This document shows, piece by piece, positions 1 to 7,731 of a stretch of DNA of 16,882 nucleotides. The number at the start of each line of letters is the position of its first letter. The first letter of the stretch is position 1. The position numbers and the translations under genes were made by a program. The notes below the pieces were generated by a model, which worked only from the letters and a program-made list of their open reading frames with translations, did no database searches and had not been told where the DNA came from. This DNA comes from an uncultured Bacteroidota bacterium (GTDB taxonomy: Bacteria > Bacteroidota > Bacteroidia > Chitinophagales > Chitinophagaceae). Where the stretch lies: positions 1 to 16,882 of the forward strand of contig CALLKA010000195.1 of the NCBI GenBank assembly GCA_938008665.1. The letters run 5' to 3'.

Positions 1-569
1 CTGCATTAAGTGATCCTTATTTAAGTTACGCTGCAGGTATGAATGGTTTAGCTGGTCCTTTACATGGATTAGCAAATCAAGAAGTGATTAAGTGGATTTT
101 TGAAATGCAAGAAGCGATTGGTACAGACAATCCAACTGCAGAACAAATTGCTGAATATGTACAAAAGACTTTAGCATCTGGTAAAGTAGTACCAGGGTAT
201 GGTCACGCAGTATTAAGAAAAACAGATCCTCGTTTTACTGCACAAATGGAATTTGGTAAAAAACATTTACCGGATGATAAATTAGTGAATACCGTTTGGA
301 AAGTTTATGAAACAGTGCCACCAATTTTAGAATCATTAGGAAAGGTAAAAAACCCATGGCCGAATGTGGATGCACATAGTGGTGCCTTATTAGTTCATTA
401 TGGTATTGTTGAATATGAATTTTACACCGTATTGTTTGCGGTAAGTAGGGCATTAGGTGTATTAGCAAGTTTAACTTGGGACAGAGCATTAGGTTTCCCA
501 TTAGAGCGACCAAAATCAATTACCACTGATTCAGTGAAGCTTTGGATAGAGGGTAAAGGGGAGCTTTAG
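1..569 (+). CDS. gltA: Citrate synthase, mitochondrial (eukaryotic) type, C-terminal part
   Basis: Condenses acetyl-CoA and oxaloacetate to citrate, the entry step of the TCA cycle, in the cytoplasm. The reading frame is open from base 3, so the gene begins before the window and about 188 residues of its C-terminal half are present. All three catalytic residues of the family are visible: the His of GPLHGLAN (codon 63-65), the His of GYGHAVLR (codon 204-206) and the Asp of NVDAHSG (codon 369-371). The CoA/oxaloacetate-side segments KTDPRF, NPWPNVDAHSG and RALGFPLERPKS read like the pig mitochondrial enzyme rather than the E. coli GltA type. The frame ends at a TAG 38 bp before a tRNA gene. The family call is firm from memory of the mitochondrial sequence. 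Only the missing N-terminal part prevents a full description. Confidence 0.96.
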   Translation, partial: ALSDPYLSYAAGMNGLAGPLHGLANQEVIKWIFEMQEAIGTDNPTAEQIAEYVQKTLASGKVVPGYGHAVLRKTDPRFTAQMEFGKKHLPDDKLVNTVWKVYETVPPILESLGKVKNPWPNVDAHSGALLVHYGIVEYEFYTVLFAVSRALGVLASLTWDRALGFPLERPKSITTDSVKLWIEGKGEL

Positions 570-607
570 TATTCAAGTTTTATAGAAATCATAAGCGCTA
601 TATTAAA

Positions 608-680
<73 letters not shown>

Positions 681-684
681 CTTT

Positions 685-1893
685 TTATTTTCCTATTTGT
701 TCAATGAGTGCAAACACACTCATGGTGCCCATGACCGCAACCACTAGCCAGCCTGCAATTTCAATCCACAAAGGATATTTGAATTGTTTGAGTATAGGTA
801 ATCTTCTTCCTGCGATTAACATGATGGATAAGGCGAATGGTAAAATAAATCCGTTCACTAAACCAGCTAATAATAATAACTCTTTGGGTTTGCCCGTAAT
901 TACAAAAATGGATGTGGAGATAATGATAAAACAACTAATCATTAATCTTTCATTTTGTAAATATCGCGTCTTTAAATTTTTTACAAACGAATAGGAAGTG
1001 TAGGAAGCTCCAATCACGGAGGATATGGCAGCGCTCCATAAAACAATACCAAAAATAAACAAGCCCCATCTGCCACCGGCTATTTCAAAAATGGTTGCTG
1101 CAGGATTGTTTTTATCTAAATGTATTCCTTGTGAAACAACACCTACTGCTGCTAAAAATAAAATGTAACGCATAAAAGAGGAAATGATAATTCCAGTGGT
1201 TGCACTCTTGGTTACAAATTTTATATGTTCACTTCCTGAAATTCCTGCATCTATTAAACGGTGTGCACCTGAAAAAGTAATGTATCCGCCAACCGTTCCG
1301 CCCACAATAGTTACAATAGCGATGAGTGATATTTTTTCAGGAATAAAAGTATGATGCACTGCTTCTAAAATAGGAGGGTGTGCAGCGTAAACAATAAATA
1401 AAGTAAGTCCAATTTTTAGGATGCCTAAAATTTTGGTTAATTGGTCTAATGTTTTTCCTATTTCATTGATCCAAAAAATCAGGATGGCAACAATACCACT
1501 AATAATAGCACCTTTTGCAAAAGAGATGCCTGTTAATATATTTAATGCCAAGCCACAGCCCGCTATATTACCAATATTAAATGCAAATCCACCCAGCACT
1601 ACGAGTAAGGAAAGAATATGGCCTAAACCTGGAAAAAGTTCATTGGCAATTTCTTGCGCGCGCATACCACTTAAAGTAATGGCACGCCAAATATTTATTT
1701 GCGCACCAAAATCTAAAATAATTGAAATGACAATGACAAATCCAAAACTGGTAATTAATTGTTCTGTATAAAAGGAGGTTTGTGTTAAAAATCCAGGGCC
1801 AATAGATGAATTGGCCATTAAAAATGCAGCGCCCAAACTCAGGCCTGTCATTGATTTTAAAACAGGATTGGAATTAGGGATATTTGATTTCAA
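685..1893 (-). CDS. NRAMP-fold (YcsG-like) transporter of the 5-oxoprolinase operon
   Basis: Inner-membrane protein of about 402 residues with roughly 11 hydrophobic segments, related to the NRAMP/MntH family (LeuT fold). In true NRAMP metal importers helix 1 carries DPGN and helix 6 carries MPH. Here the first is GPGF (residues 32-35), and the helix-6 region reads GGTVGGYITFSG (199-210) with no Met or His metal ligand. Transport of Mn or Fe is therefore doubtful. It is the last gene after pxpBCA. In Bacillus subtilis the NRAMP-like ycsG lies beside pxpA (ycsF), so import of 5-oxoproline or a related organic acid is the best inference. The start is uncertain: the frame opens with TTG at 1893, overlapping the end of pxpA by 20 bp, while the first ATG is at 1851, 22 bp after the pxpA stop and just before helix 1. 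Automated annotation would probably call it a divalent metal transporter. Confidence 0.85.
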   Translation of the reverse strand: MKSNIPNSNPVLKSMTGLSLGAAFLMANSSIGPGFLTQTSFYTEQLITSFGFVIVISIILDFGAQINIWRAITLSGMRAQEIANELFPGLGHILSLLVVLGGFAFNIGNIAGCGLALNILTGISFAKGAIISGIVAILIFWINEIGKTLDQLTKILGILKIGLTLFIVYAAHPPILEAVHHTFIPEKISLIAIVTIVGGTVGGYITFSGAHRLIDAGISGSEHIKFVTKSATTGIIISSFMRYILFLAAVGVVSQGIHLDKNNPAATIFEIAGGRWGLFIFGIVLWSAAISSVIGASYTSYSFVKNLKTRYLQNERLMISCFIIISTSIFVITGKPKELLLLAGLVNGFILPFALSIMLIAGRRLPILKQFKYPLWIEIAGWLVVAVMGTMSVFALIEQIGK

Positions 1894-2638
1894 TATTATT
1901 TTGTTTTAATACTTCATGTAGTTTTGTAGCAATAGGAATTGCATTTAATCCATCGCCATGTATACAAATGGTATCTGCTATTATTGAAATATCTTCTTCG
2001 TGAATGGTGGATACTTTTTTTTCAAATATTATTTTTATTGCTTGTGCACTTGCAATTTCAGGATCGTATATAAGTGCATTGTCCAAGTATCTTGGGGTGA
2101 GCTGCCCATTATTTTGATAAGTACGATCGGCAAATACTTCGTTCGCAAAAGGTTGTCCAAAGTTTTTTGCTTGTTGTATGGTATGGCTGCCACTTAATCC
2201 ATATACGATTAAATCTGGGTTGATGGCTTGAATAGTTTGAATAAAAATTTTACTTAATCCTGCATCCTTTGCACAATCATTATATAATGCGCCATGTAAT
2301 TTAATATGGTGCAAAGAAAGGCCCATAGGGATGGAAACTTTTTCAAATAAATATAATTGATCGGAAATTAGTTCAGCTAATTCAAGTAAAGAAATGAAAT
2401 GGGATTGTCTGCCAAAATTTATTCTGTCATCGTAGCTAGGATGAACACCAATAGCAACATTATGTTCCAATGCCAAATCGATGGTACGCTTAATACTATC
2501 CTCATCACCTGCATGAAAACCACATGCAATATTTGCACTACTAATAAATGGCATGAGCTCCCCTTCATTGTGAAACCCTTCGCCCATGTCGCAGTTAATA
2601 TCAATATGTTTTTTTATATCGTGCAAGGATTCTGGCAT
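1874..2638 (-). CDS. pxpA: 5-oxoprolinase subunit A (LamB/YcsF family)
   Basis: PxpA works with PxpB and PxpC in the ATP-dependent opening of 5-oxoproline (pyroglutamate) to L-glutamate in the cytoplasm. The 254 residues match the usual length of the family. Family signatures appear in order: DINCDMGEGF near the N-terminus, SSANIACGFHAGD (about residues 33-45), AIGVHPSYDDR (about 61-71), LHHIKLHGALYND, and TICIHGDGLNA near the C-terminus. The ATG start is 14 bp downstream of the pxpC stop, so the two are probably co-transcribed and translationally close. Its 3' end overlaps the longest form of the following transporter gene. Family membership is certain. The enzymatic role rests on the established PxpABC work in bacteria and on all three subunits being present here. 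Confidence 0.96.
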   Translation of the reverse strand: MPESLHDIKKHIDINCDMGEGFHNEGELMPFISSANIACGFHAGDEDSIKRTIDLALEHNVAIGVHPSYDDRINFGRQSHFISLLELAELISDQLYLFEKVSIPMGLSLHHIKLHGALYNDCAKDAGLSKIFIQTIQAINPDLIVYGLSGSHTIQQAKNFGQPFANEVFADRTYQNNGQLTPRYLDNALIYDPEIASAQAIKIIFEKKVSTIHEEDISIIADTICIHGDGLNAIPIATKLHEVLKQNNIEIKYP

Positions 2639-2652
2639 TGTAACATTTAATA

Positions 2653-3576
2653 TTAGCTAAAGCATTTTTGCATTTGTTTGTATTCCGATTGTGCAGTTTC
2701 AGCATTAATGATGCTAAAACGGAATGGGGTATCGCTTTTGTGCTGTACTAATTTAGGTAAATCTACCAAAATAATTTGACCAATATTTGCATAGCCTCCA
2801 ATGGTCTGGTGATTTGCCATTAATACAATCAGTTCCCCATTGGGTAGTAACTGCATCGTGCCCCTGGTTACCGCACTTGATAAATAGCTTTTTTCTTCAA
2901 TTAATTCTAGGGAAGGCCCTTTTAAGGTATAACCCATACGATTGGAATTTAAACTTGTATTAAAGGGTTGCTTTAAAATATTTGAAATAGATTCATTGGT
3001 TAAATCATTCCATTGTGGACCTGGAATAAATCGTATTTCATTTGAATTAAAAATATGTTTTTGAATATCATTTATGTTGCATTGTTTGCTTTCTTGTTCC
3101 TCGGTTTTGTCGCTATTTATTTTACTTTCTCCATCCCTTGCGATTATATTAAACTGGTCATTGGTTTTTAATTGGGAAGAAAAATCACTTTTGCTATTTA
3201 GCCATGCAATGCTATCTATTTTTCCTTTGATGGATAAGTAACTTGTTTTGCCCAACAGGGGTTGCATAAAATGTAGGATATCGTTTTTGCTAACTTGAAT
3301 TGGGGTATTCAACACAATGCTTTTATCATTTAATACTGGAACAAAATTGGCACCTGAAATACAAATGGTATGGGCCTCGTTAAAAATAAAACTGCTTGCA
3401 GGAAAATGTAATTCAAAAATGGGTGCCTCTTTTGGATTGCCAACAATTACATTTGCAAGCTGTGCTGATAAGTAATCCAAATAGCCACAAGGTGGGATGC
3501 CGATATGCTGAAAGCCATATCTGCCCTTGTCTTGAAGGGTATCCATGATGCCTTGTTTTATAATTTGGATGGACAT
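2653..3576 (-). CDS. pxpC: 5-oxoprolinase subunit C (biotin-dependent carboxyltransferase-like)
   Basis: PxpC (KipA/allophanate hydrolase subunit 2-like family), the partner of PxpB in the 5-oxoprolinase complex. The N-terminal GIMDTLQDKGRYGFQHIGIP is the classical opening of the family, and it is followed by GYLDYLSAQLANVIVGN. The C-terminal half carries FIPGPQW, a GYTLKGPSLEL block, the segment SSAVTRGTMQLLPNGE, and QTIGGYANIGQIILVDLPKL, all conserved positions of the family. The length, 307 residues, is usual. A hydrophilic stretch rich in Lys, Glu and Gln around residues 150-170 is probably a variable surface loop. It starts with ATG 13 bp after the pxpB stop, without a clear Shine-Dalgarno sequence. 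Older annotations name it biotin-dependent carboxyltransferase or KipA. Confidence 0.95.
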   Translation of the reverse strand: MSIQIIKQGIMDTLQDKGRYGFQHIGIPPCGYLDYLSAQLANVIVGNPKEAPIFELHFPASSFIFNEAHTICISGANFVPVLNDKSIVLNTPIQVSKNDILHFMQPLLGKTSYLSIKGKIDSIAWLNSKSDFSSQLKTNDQFNIIARDGESKINSDKTEEQESKQCNINDIQKHIFNSNEIRFIPGPQWNDLTNESISNILKQPFNTSLNSNRMGYTLKGPSLELIEEKSYLSSAVTRGTMQLLPNGELIVLMANHQTIGGYANIGQIILVDLPKLVQHKSDTPFRFSIINAETAQSEYKQMQKCFS

Positions 3577-3589
3577 TTATGAATAATAA

Positions 3590-4330
3590 TTAAAGTTCGT
3601 TTTCATTTAAGGATTCAAATTCAGCACGCGTGATGGAATAAAATTTTATTTGATCTCCCATCTTGAATTTGGATAAAATAGCAGGATCCTTGTCAAAAAT
3701 TTTAAAGGGTGTTCGTCCAATAATTTGCCAACCACCTGGCGAATGCATCGGATAAATTCCTGTTTGCGCACCTGCAATACCGACACTGCCGGCGGATACA
3801 TTTTTTCTTGGTTGTGCATGTCTTGCTGTTTGTATTTTAATATTCACATCACCCATATAAGCAAAGCCTGGCATAAAGCCCAAGCAATACACTTGATAAA
3901 TATTTTCAGTGTGAATTTTTATTATTTCGTTAATGGATAAATTTAATTTTGTCGACATATTTATTAAATCAATACCAAAATTTTCATCATAACAAACAGG
4001 GACTTCAATAATTTTATTTACCTCCTTATTAGGTAAGTCGATTTCACGCTGACTTTTATATTTTTCAATTAAATCATTTGCAAATTCTATTGGTTCATGC
4101 ATAAGTTCAATATCATAAATCAAAGTAATGGTATGGTAGGAGGGAATGATGTCTTTTATTTCTTTTAGCTGTTGTGAAAAAATAAAATCATGAAAACATT
4201 TTATTTCACTAATCATGGCTGAATCCATTTTTTCAGGTAGGTAAAACTGAATGGCATGATCACCTAATGCCTGTACTTTCCAATTAAAATTTGTAAAAAT
4301 CTTAGTCATAGTTTTGAAATACTGAATCAT
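3590..4330 (-). CDS. pxpB: 5-oxoprolinase subunit B (KipI family)
   Basis: First gene of the pxpBCA-transporter operon. The product is about 246 residues and belongs to the KipI/allophanate hydrolase subunit 1 family. The N-terminal motif LGDHAIQFYLPE is followed by EVPVCYDENFGIDL and then the hallmark block GFMPGFAYMGD. Next come ARHAQPRKNVSAGSVGIAG, QTGIYPMHSPGGWQIIGRTP and a short C-terminal tail. These are the most conserved parts of the family. The ATG at 4330 gives the longest product. An ATG seven codons in (4309) would also leave a normal N-terminus, and neither is favoured by a ribosome binding site. In B. subtilis the homologue KipI was first described as an inhibitor of the sporulation kinase KinA; here, next to pxpC and pxpA, the 5-oxoprolinase role is far more likely. 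Confidence 0.95.
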   Translation of the reverse strand: MIQYFKTMTKIFTNFNWKVQALGDHAIQFYLPEKMDSAMISEIKCFHDFIFSQQLKEIKDIIPSYHTITLIYDIELMHEPIEFANDLIEKYKSQREIDLPNKEVNKIIEVPVCYDENFGIDLINMSTKLNLSINEIIKIHTENIYQVYCLGFMPGFAYMGDVNIKIQTARHAQPRKNVSAGSVGIAGAQTGIYPMHSPGGWQIIGRTPFKIFDKDPAILSKFKMGDQIKFYSITRAEFESLNENEL

Positions 4331-4690
4331 TAAAAGTAGCTTTTTTAGCGGGTGCCTTAGATGATTACAAGAGATTTTAACTTTTGGGCTTAAATCCTTG
4401 ACTGATGTGTATTCGGTTTTTGGGTAAAATTATAGAATTAAATTATTTATACATATAATTGATAATCATACGATTATGTATTTTTTCCACAAAGATTCAC
4501 GAAAAATATGGGTAAAAAAAGCCCCCTTTTTTTTGTTAACGTAGTCATAAAGCCGTAATATTATAGAACGATTGAGACATTTTTAAACAAAATTTTTTAA
4601 CCTTAATGAGGTGGTTTAATTGATTTTTGAGATTACCATTATTTCAATATCACTTAAACTTCTTTTTTAAACAGACCAAACATCATTCTT
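4331..4690. promoter_or_regulatory. Divergent intergenic region between pxpB and susC1
   Basis: This 360-bp AT-rich stretch holds no gene-like frame. It must carry the promoters of the minus-strand pxp operon and the plus-strand susC1-susD1 operon, but I found no convincing match to the Bacteroidetes -33/-7 (TTG / TAnnTTTG) promoter on either side. Visible structure is a perfect 6-bp inverted repeat at 4462-4477 (listed separately), an unusual A7-G-C5-T8 tract at 4514-4534, and a weak ACCT/AGGT hairpin at 4600-4612. If transcription of susC1 starts near the inverted repeat, the mRNA leader would be around 200 bases long. Confidence 0.6.
4462..4477. promoter_or_regulatory. Inverted repeat / possible operator upstream of susC1
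   Basis: ATAATC-ATAC-GATTAT is a perfect 6-bp inverted repeat with a 4-base spacer, 213 bp upstream of the susC1 start. A 14/16 identical copy lies upstream of susC2 (11342-11357), with the core ATCATACGATT fully conserved. It could be a regulator-binding site common to the two uptake operons. Which protein would bind it is unknown, and AT-rich DNA produces chance matches, so this is tentative. Confidence 0.35.
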
Positions 4691-7600
4691 ATGAAAAGTA
4701 TGCTTTTAGTTTTTTGTAGTGTTCTGTGCATGTTCTCCGCAACATTCGCACAAACAAGACAAGTTACCGGTAAGGTAACAGGCTCTGACAATCAGGCCGT
4801 AGCATCTGCTACAATCAAGGTCAAGGGTAGCAACGCTGCTGCTACAACCAATGCTGATGGAACATTTAGTTTGAAAGCACCAGCGGGTAGCTTTGTAATA
4901 CAAGTCTCTTCATTGGGATTTGCAGCCAAAGAAGTTACTATAGGCGCTTCTCAAGCAACTGTAAATGTTTCTTTAACAGCGCAAGCAAATGACTTATCTG
5001 AAGTCGTTGTAACTGCGTTAGGTATTAAGCGTGAAAAGAAATCATTAACTTATGCATCACAACTTGTTGCCGGTGATGAAGTTACAAGAGCTGCTAGTCC
5101 TAACTTTATGGAAGGATTAAGTGGTAAAGCAGCTGGTATTGATATTAAAGTAAGTTCTTCAGGTGTTGGAGGGTCAACTAAAGCTGTTTTAAGAGGTGCA
5201 AGATCACTTCAAGGAACAAGTGAAGCTCTTTTTGTTATTGACGGGGTTCCAATGGTGAATAACAAAGGTGGTCAACCAGGTTCTTATGGTGGAAACGATC
5301 GTGGAGATGGTCTTTCTTCTCTTAACCCTGCTGACATCGAGTCAATCAACGTATTGAGAGGTGCAAACGCTTCTATCCTTTATGGTAGCCAAGGTGCGAA
5401 TGGTGTTATTTTAATTACTACTAAAAAAGGTAAAGCTGGTAAAACTGTTGTTAATTTCAACTCAAGTACTGTATTTGATCAAGTAACTGGAATACCAGAT
5501 TTACAATTTGATTATGGTGCAGGTGGTGGTGATAAGAACTGGTCAAAAGTGAAAGGGAATTATCAAAAAGATTATGTTAAAGATTTCTTCCAAACTGGTA
5601 TTACAGCGACAAACTCTGTTAATGTAAGTGGTGGAAATAATCAAACAACTGCTTATTTCTCTTATTCAAATATTACTGCAAAAGGTAATTTGCCAACAAA
5701 TACATATGATAAGAATACAGTTACATTAAATCAATCAACTAAGTTATTTAATGAAAAAGTCACTTTGAGTTCAAATGTAATTTTTGCAAACGAAAAATCA
5801 TACAATCGTCCTGGTGCTGGATACTACAATAACCCATTGACTGGTTTGTATGTTTTTGCTCGTGAAAGAGATTTTGCTGCATACAAAAAAGATTACCAAA
5901 TTTTTGATCCAGCTAGAAACCTTTACAAACAAAACTGGTATTCAACTTATGAATTTCAAAACAACCCATATTTTGAAGTTTACAATAACTCAAAATTGGC
6001 AACAAACAATCGTGTAATTGCGAATGTGAAATTATCATATGATATTGCTAAGCACCTTAAGTTTGAAACAAGAGGAAACATTGATTACAATGATGTATTA
6101 TTTGATAACAGATATGTTGCCGGTGGAAACTCGGTAAGTGTTAGTTCAAATGGTACTTGGTCTTATACAAAATATAAAGATCAATCATTATATACGGATG
6201 GAATCTTTACTTATAACAATAATTTTGGTGACTTTAGTGTTACAGGATTATTGGGTGCTAGTTACACAAAAAATACCTTCAACGATGGTATGAATGTGGG
6301 TAATGGTACTGTAGCATTACAGTATCCTAACTTTTTCTCTTTTGCAAATATGCCTTACAATGTAATATTTAACCAATCATTGAACAGGACTATTAAAGAA
6401 GGTGCTTTTGCAAGTGCAAATATTGGTTATAAGGAAATGGTATTCTTAGATGTTTCAGCTCGTAATGACTGGGCTTCTACTTTAGCATTAACTGGAAACC
6501 AATCTTATTTATATCCAGCGTTTGGTTTGTCAGCAATTGTTAGCCAAATGGTTGAATTACCTGAAGTAATTTCTTACTTAAAAGTAAGAGCTTCTCATTC
6601 TGAGACTGGTAATGAGGTACCTTTTAACGTGGTTAATCCATGGAACTCAATTGGTGGTGCTGGTGGACCTTCTGGTATCGGTGGTATTAACCGTAATACG
6701 CAGGTTCCTTTCACTAACTTAAAGCCAGAGATAATTACAAGTGATGAATTAGGTGCTGAGATTAGATTTTTAAAAGGAAGATTAGGACTTGATTTTACTT
6801 ATTACAATTCAGTAAGTACCAATCAATTTTTATCTTTAGCTGCGCCTTCTGGTTCTGGTTATTCTTCTTACTATGTTAACGCTGGAAAAATCGTGAACAA
6901 AGGTTTTGAGATTACTATCGATGCTGAACCAATTAGAACAAATGATTTCAAGTGGAAAACAAATATCAACTTATCACAAAATAAAAATGAAATTGTTGAG
7001 TTGATTGCTTCTAATCCTAACTACCAAGTGGGTGGCAATGATGAAGGTTTTGCTTCTATTATTAAAGCTGGCGGATCATTTAATGATTTATATATTACTA
7101 AGTTTTCAAGAAATGCAGGTGGTCAAATTAACCTAAATGCGAATGGTGTGCCAGTAGCTGCAGCGACTCAAGTAAAAGTGGGAAATGTAAACCCTGATTT
7201 AATTGCAGGATGGAATAACAACTTTACTTACAAAGATTTCTTCGCTAGCGTTTTAATCAATGGTAAGTTTGGTGGTGTAGCTTTCTCTAAAACTGAAGCA
7301 TTCTTGGATTCTTATGGTGTAAGCCAAAGAACGGCTGATGCAAGAGTTAATGCAACTATACCAATCAATGCAATTTCAAGTACTGGTACTGCTGTTACTT
7401 CAATTGATCCTGCGCTTTATTATTCATCGATTGGTGATAGAAATGGTATTATGGAACCGTATGTATTTTCTAGAACAAACATTAGATTAGGTCAATTAGC
7501 TTTAGGTTATACTTTAAAAGTTAAAAATGCTAGCTTACCAATCAAAGATGCTTCATTCTCTTTAGTAGGAAGAAACTTATTCTTCTTCTTTAAGGAAGCA

Positions 7601-7711
7601 CCATTTGATCCTGAACAATCTATGAGTACTGGAAATGGAATGCAGTCTAATGATGTATTTGGCATGCCTTCTACAAGATCAGTTGGATTTAACATCAAGT
7701 TAACTTTCTAA
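4691..7711 (+). CDS. SusC/RagA-family TonB-dependent outer-membrane transporter 1
   Basis: TonB-linked outer-membrane barrel that, with its SusD partner, imports a large nutrient (glycan, peptide or similar) into the periplasm using energy passed on by TonB-ExbBD. The 1006-residue product has a signal peptide (cleavage probably after Ala20, FA|QTR). A carboxypeptidase-regulatory-like beta-sandwich domain follows (about 24-100), then a TonB-box-like segment EVVVTALGI at 104-112. The plug domain spans about 125-250, including LFVIDGVPM and ESINVLRGANASILYGSQGA, with the closing LITTKKG. The rest is a long barrel ending in an aromatic residue (KLTF), as expected for BAM-dependent insertion. susD1 follows after 20 bp. 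The substrate cannot be read from the sequence. The N-terminal domain and plug resemble SusC2, while the barrel differs strongly. Confidence 0.96.
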   Translation: MKSMLLVFCSVLCMFSATFAQTRQVTGKVTGSDNQAVASATIKVKGSNAAATTNADGTFSLKAPAGSFVIQVSSLGFAAKEVTIGASQATVNVSLTAQANDLSEVVVTALGIKREKKSLTYASQLVAGDEVTRAASPNFMEGLSGKAAGIDIKVSSSGVGGSTKAVLRGARSLQGTSEALFVIDGVPMVNNKGGQPGSYGGNDRGDGLSSLNPADIESINVLRGANASILYGSQGANGVILITTKKGKAGKTVVNFNSSTVFDQVTGIPDLQFDYGAGGGDKNWSKVKGNYQKDYVKDFFQTGITATNSVNVSGGNNQTTAYFSYSNITAKGNLPTNTYDKNTVTLNQSTKLFNEKVTLSSNVIFANEKSYNRPGAGYYNNPLTGLYVFARERDFAAYKKDYQIFDPARNLYKQNWYSTYEFQNNPYFEVYNNSKLATNNRVIANVKLSYDIAKHLKFETRGNIDYNDVLFDNRYVAGGNSVSVSSNGTWSYTKYKDQSLYTDGIFTYNNNFGDFSVTGLLGASYTKNTFNDGMNVGNGTVALQYPNFFSFANMPYNVIFNQSLNRTIKEGAFASANIGYKEMVFLDVSARNDWASTLALTGNQSYLYPAFGLSAIVSQMVELPEVISYLKVRASHSETGNEVPFNVVNPWNSIGGAGGPSGIGGINRNTQVPFTNLKPEIITSDELGAEIRFLKGRLGLDFTYYNSVSTNQFLSLAAPSGSGYSSYYVNAGKIVNKGFEITIDAEPIRTNDFKWKTNINLSQNKNEIVELIASNPNYQVGGNDEGFASIIKAGGSFNDLYITKFSRNAGGQINLNANGVPVAAATQVKVGNVNPDLIAGWNNNFTYKDFFASVLINGKFGGVAFSKTEAFLDSYGVSQRTADARVNATIPINAISSTGTAVTSIDPALYYSSIGDRNGIMEPYVFSRTNIRLGQLALGYTLKVKNASLPIKDASFSLVGRNLFFFFKEAPFDPEQSMSTGNGMQSNDVFGMPSTRSVGFNIKLTF

Positions 7712-7731
7712 AAAAACAAAATTATTTTATT

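Noticed and set aside
1421..1771. Plus-strand frame opposite the transporter gene
   Set aside because: Antisense shadow of a well-supported membrane protein gene; its composition is that of reverse-complemented hydrophobic codons.
4331..4690. Possible riboswitch or structured leader before susC1
   Set aside because: Only short, weak AT-rich pairings are visible; no known riboswitch core could be recognised.
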